Positions 7,773 through 10,057 of a DNA stretch of 10,057 bases are shown here, piece by piece (positions within the stretch are counted from its first letter, which is position 1; the number at the start of each line of letters is the position of its first letter). Origin of the DNA: Candidatus Aminicenantes bacterium UBA876 (GTDB lineage Bacteria; Acidobacteriota; Aminicenantia; UBA2199). Location of the stretch: contig DBFQ01000063.1 in assembly GCA_002294665.1 (NCBI GenBank), positions 26,208 through 36,264 on the forward strand, in the 5' to 3' direction. Below the pieces are notes generated by a model, which saw nothing but the letters and a program-made list of their open reading frames with translations, searched no databases and was not told where the DNA came from. The position numbers and the translations under genes are program-made.

Positions 7773-7804
7773 GCGCCATGAAACAAATTGCGACAAAAAC
7801 TCCG

Positions 7805-7831
7805 CCATGGATCGCCTCAATGCATCCATGG
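7805..7831. repeat. Perfect 8-bp inverted repeat (possible operator) in the divergent control region
   Basis: CCATGGAT at 7805-7812 and ATCCATGG at 7824-7831 are exact reverse complements separated by 11 bases, so the half-site centres are about 19 bp apart. Each arm itself contains the palindrome CCATGG. The right arm overlaps the -10 element of the candidate minus-strand promoter. This placement would suit a dimeric repressor of the signalling operon, although a cruciform or mRNA hairpin is also possible. No known operator consensus was recognised. Confidence 0.45.
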
Positions 7832-7856
7832 TACCCCCGCAAAAGGCGAAATTCAA
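7828..7856 (-). promoter_or_regulatory. Candidate sigma70-type promoter for the signalling operon (weak)
   Basis: On the minus strand TTGAAT (7856-7851) and TACCAT (7833-7828) are separated by 17 bp. Each matches the -35/-10 consensus at four of six positions. Transcription would start near 7821, giving a leader of about 115 bases before the GTG at 7705. The elements are imperfect and another sigma factor may be used. Confidence 0.35.
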
Positions 7857-7879
7857 GCGTTGCGAGCGGCCGTGTGCCT

Positions 7880-7907
7880 TTGAACGCGAGAACTTTTATA
7901 CTATAAT
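7880..7907 (+). promoter_or_regulatory. Sigma70-type promoter of trmJ-cysS
   Basis: TTGAAC (7880-7885) and a perfect TATAAT (7902-7907) are separated by 16 bp. Transcription would begin around 7913-7915, leaving a short leader of about 15 bases before the trmJ ATG at 7929. A second TATACT (7897-7902) overlaps it. The AT-rich patch stands out from its GC-rich surroundings, which supports a real promoter. Confidence 0.7.
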
Positions 7908-7928
7908 GGCAAACAGCAGAAAGCGATC

Positions 7929-8681
7929 ATGACGGAATTGTTCGACAACCTCCATATTGTATTGACCGAACCCAAAAACCCGGGCAATATCGGGGCATCG
8001 GTTCGAGCCATGAAAAACATGGGCATCCCCCATCTGCGCCTGGTCAATCCGGTCCCCTTCCGCAACGAAGAGGAACAGAAAAAAATGGGGTACCGTTCAC
8101 AGGACATCGTGCGCCACTGCCGCGAATTTTCCTCGCTGCAGGCAGCCCTCGAGGACATGTCCATGGTGTTCATCACCACATCCAAGCAGGGAAAGTGGCG
8201 CAAAGACTTTCTGGACATCCGTGATGCGGCGGAGCGCATCGCCGTGTGGATGCGGAATCAGAAGGTTGCCGTGGTGTTCGGCCGGGAAGACAAGGGCATC
8301 TCCATTGATGAGTCGCAGCTGGCCAATTACCTGATCTATATTCCCTCCGCGGTGCACTACCCATCACTCAACCTTTCCCAGGCGGTGATGGTGACCGTTT
8401 ACGAGATCTACCGCGCCGCGGCGCAACGTCCCGTGCAGAAGTCGATGCCGGCCATGGCGGAACAAAAGGATTTCTCGCGGTTGATCGACAATATCTGGGA
8501 CCTGATGAAATCCCTGGAAATCCGGGAGGGCGATAACGGCAAGTTCCATCGTTCGCTCAAGCGCACCTTGAGCCGCACACATTGGACCCGTGCCGATATC
8601 GCGGTATTGGACCGGGCTTGCAAACAGGTGCGCTGGTACCTGTCCAACCGCGTGCGTCCATTATCCGAGAGGCCGGAATGA
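7929..8681 (+). CDS. trmJ: tRNA (cytidine/uridine-2'-O-)-methyltransferase, TrmJ type (SPOUT superfamily)
   Basis: TrmJ uses S-adenosylmethionine to methylate the ribose 2'-OH of nucleotide 32 in the anticodon loop of certain tRNAs. The 250-residue product has the three motifs of the SpoU/TrmH class in the expected order: NPGNIGASVRAM (17-28, with the conserved Asn20 and Arg26), VVFGREDKGIS (115-125) and SLNLSQAV (146-153). The latter two build the trefoil-knot cofactor site. A helical C-terminal extension (about 165-250) matches the TrmJ length (E. coli 246) rather than shorter TrmL-type enzymes. The ATG at 7929 lies about 15 bases after the predicted transcription start, with only a weak AGAAAG as ribosome binding site. 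Its stop overlaps the cysS start as ATGA. Assignment to the TrmJ family is secure; the exact target nucleotide is inferred from the family. Confidence 0.9.
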   Translation: MTELFDNLHIVLTEPKNPGNIGASVRAMKNMGIPHLRLVNPVPFRNEEEQKKMGYRSQDIVRHCREFSSLQAALEDMSMVFITTSKQGKWRKDFLDIRDAAERIAVWMRNQKVAVVFGREDKGISIDESQLANYLIYIPSAVHYPSLNLSQAVMVTVYEIYRAAAQRPVQKSMPAMAEQKDFSRLIDNIWDLMKSLEIREGDNGKFHRSLKRTLSRTHWTRADIAVLDRACKQVRWYLSNRVRPLSERPE

Positions 8682-10057
8682 GCTTGCAGGTTTTCAACAC
8701 CCTGACCCGGCGGAAAGAAACCTTTATCCCCATCGACGCCCCGAACGTGGGGTTGTACACTTGCGGACCCACGGTCTACGACTTCGCCCACCTGGGCAAT
8801 TTCCGCTCCTATGTGGCCGAAGACCTGATCAAGCGCTACCTGATCTACCGCGGATTCCACGTGCGCCATGTGATGAACATCACCGATATCGACGACAAGA
8901 CCATCCGCAAGGCCCAGGCGGAAAACCAGCCCTTGAATGCAGTTACGGACCGGTATATCGAGGCGTTTTTCCAGGACATCAAAACCCTGAATATCCTGCC
9001 GGCCGACCGGTTTCCCCGGGCCACGGAGCACATTCCCCAGATGCAGGCCATGGTGGACAAACTGGTGCAGCGCGGACACGCATACCGCCAGGACGATTCC
9101 GTCTACTTCCGCATCTCCTCTTTCCCCGCCTACGGGCGCCTCTCCAACCTGGACCCGGAAAAGATCCAATCGGGGCGCAGCGTGGACAGTGATGAATACG
9201 ATAAGGAAAGCGTGCGTGATTTTGTCTTGTGGAAAGGTTATCGCCAGAATGAACCATGGTGGGACTTTCACCTGGGCAAAGGCCGGCCGGGATGGCACCT
9301 GGAATGTTCGGCCATGAGCATGGAATACCTGGGCAACCACTTCGACATTCACATGGGGGGAGTGGATAACATCTTTCCCCATCACGAAAACGAGATCGCC
9401 CAGGCCGAGTGCACGACCGGTGAACCCTTTGTCAATTACTGGCTGCATGTTCAACACCTGATCGTGAATAATGAAAAGATGTCCAAATCCCTGGGCAATT
9501 TCTTTACCCTGCGCGACCTGGTCGAAAAGGGTCATGACCCGCTCTCCATCCGTTACCTGCTGCTCTCCACCCACTACCGCAAGTTGCTCAACTTCACGTT
9601 TTCGGCCCTGGACCAGGCGGACCGTTCTCGAAAACGCATTCAGGATTTCCTGTTTGCCCTGAACACCAGAGAATTTTCCCCGGGAGAAACGCCCGGGTTC
9701 AGGGATGAGACTACGGAGTGGCTGAACCGTTTCCAGGCGGAGATGGATGATGATTTCAACGTTTCCGGGGCTTTGGGAGTCTTTTTTGAGTTCATTCACG
9801 CCGTCAATCGTCGCCTGGACAACCTGTTGGCGGAGGATGCACGACATGTCCGCGAAACGGTGGTACGCATCGATTCCGTGCTGGGAGTCATCCGCGAGCC
9901 CGAAACCGCCACCCTGGATGCGGAGTTGGAAGACTTGATCCGGCAACGTCAGCAAGCCCGTGCCGCCAGGGACTTTGCGCGCGCCGATGAAATCCGCGAA
10001 CAATTGCTGCGACGCGGCATCCAACTGCTGGACACCCCGGAAGGGGTCAAGTGGAAA
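8678..10057 (+). CDS. cysS: Cysteinyl-tRNA synthetase (3'-partial, last few residues missing)
   Basis: This class I synthetase charges tRNA(Cys) with cysteine. The frame from the ATG at 8678 is open for 460 codons to the window edge and ends in GVKWK, close to the usual C-terminal end (E. coli 461 residues), so only a few codons should be missing. The zinc ligands that recognise cysteine are Cys29 (CGPTVYD), Cys210, His235 and Glu239 (HHENE). The HIGH signature appears as HLGN (38-41), a variant with Asn last, and KMSKS is at 267-271. NITDIDDK (67-74) and GWHLECSAM (205-213) are typical family blocks, and the C-terminal helical anticodon region ends with the common RDFARADEIR block (431-440). 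It overlaps trmJ by 4 bp and should be co-transcribed from the same promoter. A long minus-strand open frame across this region is only its shadow. Confidence 0.97.
   Translation, partial: MSLQVFNTLTRRKETFIPIDAPNVGLYTCGPTVYDFAHLGNFRSYVAEDLIKRYLIYRGFHVRHVMNITDIDDKTIRKAQAENQPLNAVTDRYIEAFFQDIKTLNILPADRFPRATEHIPQMQAMVDKLVQRGHAYRQDDSVYFRISSFPAYGRLSNLDPEKIQSGRSVDSDEYDKESVRDFVLWKGYRQNEPWWDFHLGKGRPGWHLECSAMSMEYLGNHFDIHMGGVDNIFPHHENEIAQAECTTGEPFVNYWLHVQHLIVNNEKMSKSLGNFFTLRDLVEKGHDPLSIRYLLLSTHYRKLLNFTFSALDQADRSRKRIQDFLFALNTREFSPGETPGFRDETTEWLNRFQAEMDDDFNVSGALGVFFEFIHAVNRRLDNLLAEDARHVRETVVRIDSVLGVIREPETATLDAELEDLIRQRQQARAARDFARADEIREQLLRRGIQLLDTPEGVKWK

Larger units (their letters stand above)
7706..7928. 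promoter_or_regulatory. Divergent control region between the signalling operon and trmJ-cysS
   Basis: These 223 bp are the only substantial non-coding stretch in the window. Every other gene junction overlaps, so this gap must carry the start signals for both divergent transcription units. It contains a good plus-strand promoter near trmJ, a weaker minus-strand promoter candidate, a perfect inverted repeat and a possible leader hairpin, each listed separately. Short open frames across it have no recognisable protein features and were not accepted as genes. Confidence 0.75.

Noticed and set aside
6188..7906. 572-codon plus-strand open frame opposite the HD-GYP gene
   Set aside because: It is an antisense shadow of a receiver/HD-GYP gene with intact motifs. 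Its composition is unnatural (many His and Gln) and no fold is recognised.
7706..7928. Riboswitch (for example a c-di-GMP class) in the leader of the signalling operon
   Set aside because: Only a short hairpin was found. The conserved elements of GEMM-type or other known riboswitches could not be recognised.
7726..7932. 68-codon plus-strand frame across the divergent control region
   Set aside because: It begins with GTG without a clear ribosome binding site, runs through the trmJ promoter and ends inside the trmJ start. No protein features were seen.
8408..10024. 538-codon minus-strand open frame
   Set aside because: It lies antisense to the end of trmJ and most of cysS, both of which have full family motifs. 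The minus-strand product resembles no family.
1..10057. Mobile element, CRISPR array, tRNA or defence island
   Set aside because: No transposase, integrase, direct-repeat array, cloverleaf or defence gene was seen. The genes are standard housekeeping and signalling genes in tight operons.

Overview
The window reads as a compact chromosomal segment from a GC-rich, probably Gram-negative, environmental bacterium. Seven protein genes fill almost all of it. The phylum cannot be fixed from sequence reading alone. A single-chain 'clostridial-type' PurL beside a two-helix PAS hybrid kinase and a receiver/HD-GYP protein would fit an Acidobacteriota/Aminicenantes-like or other deep bacterial lineage, but that is a guess. 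No phage, transposon, CRISPR, rRNA or tRNA signal was seen.

Layout: (1) 1-3529, plus strand: the 3' two thirds of purL (FGAM synthase with fused glutaminase domain), overlapping rarA (AAA+ recombination/replication-fork ATPase). (2) 3526-7705, minus strand: a three-gene signalling operon, transcribed in the order receiver/HD-GYP phosphodiesterase, membrane hybrid histidine kinase, single-domain response regulator. It meets rarA tail to tail with overlapping stop codons. (3) 7706-7928: the only real intergenic gap, a divergent control region with a good sigma70-type promoter for the right-hand genes, a weaker candidate promoter for the signalling operon, a perfect 8+8 bp inverted repeat and a possible leader hairpin. 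(4) 7929-10057, plus strand: trmJ (tRNA 2'-O-methyltransferase), overlapping cysS (cysteinyl-tRNA synthetase), which lacks only its last few residues at the window edge.

How the genes fit together: the outer pairs are housekeeping (purine synthesis and DNA repair; tRNA modification and charging). The signalling operon between them looks like a module in which a membrane-tethered PAS kinase controls cyclic-di-GMP breakdown by the HD-GYP protein. Its most unusual feature is that both receiver domains at the C-terminus of the hybrid kinase are degenerate in complementary ways. One keeps the phosphorylatable Asp but lacks the acidic pair and the Lys. The other keeps the acidic region but has Ala at the Asp site and Ser at the Lys site. 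Complete or nearly complete receivers are instead supplied by the two flanking, translationally coupled genes. This suggests that the kinase signals in trans to the HD-GYP protein and the small regulator, using its own receivers as docking or regulatory domains.
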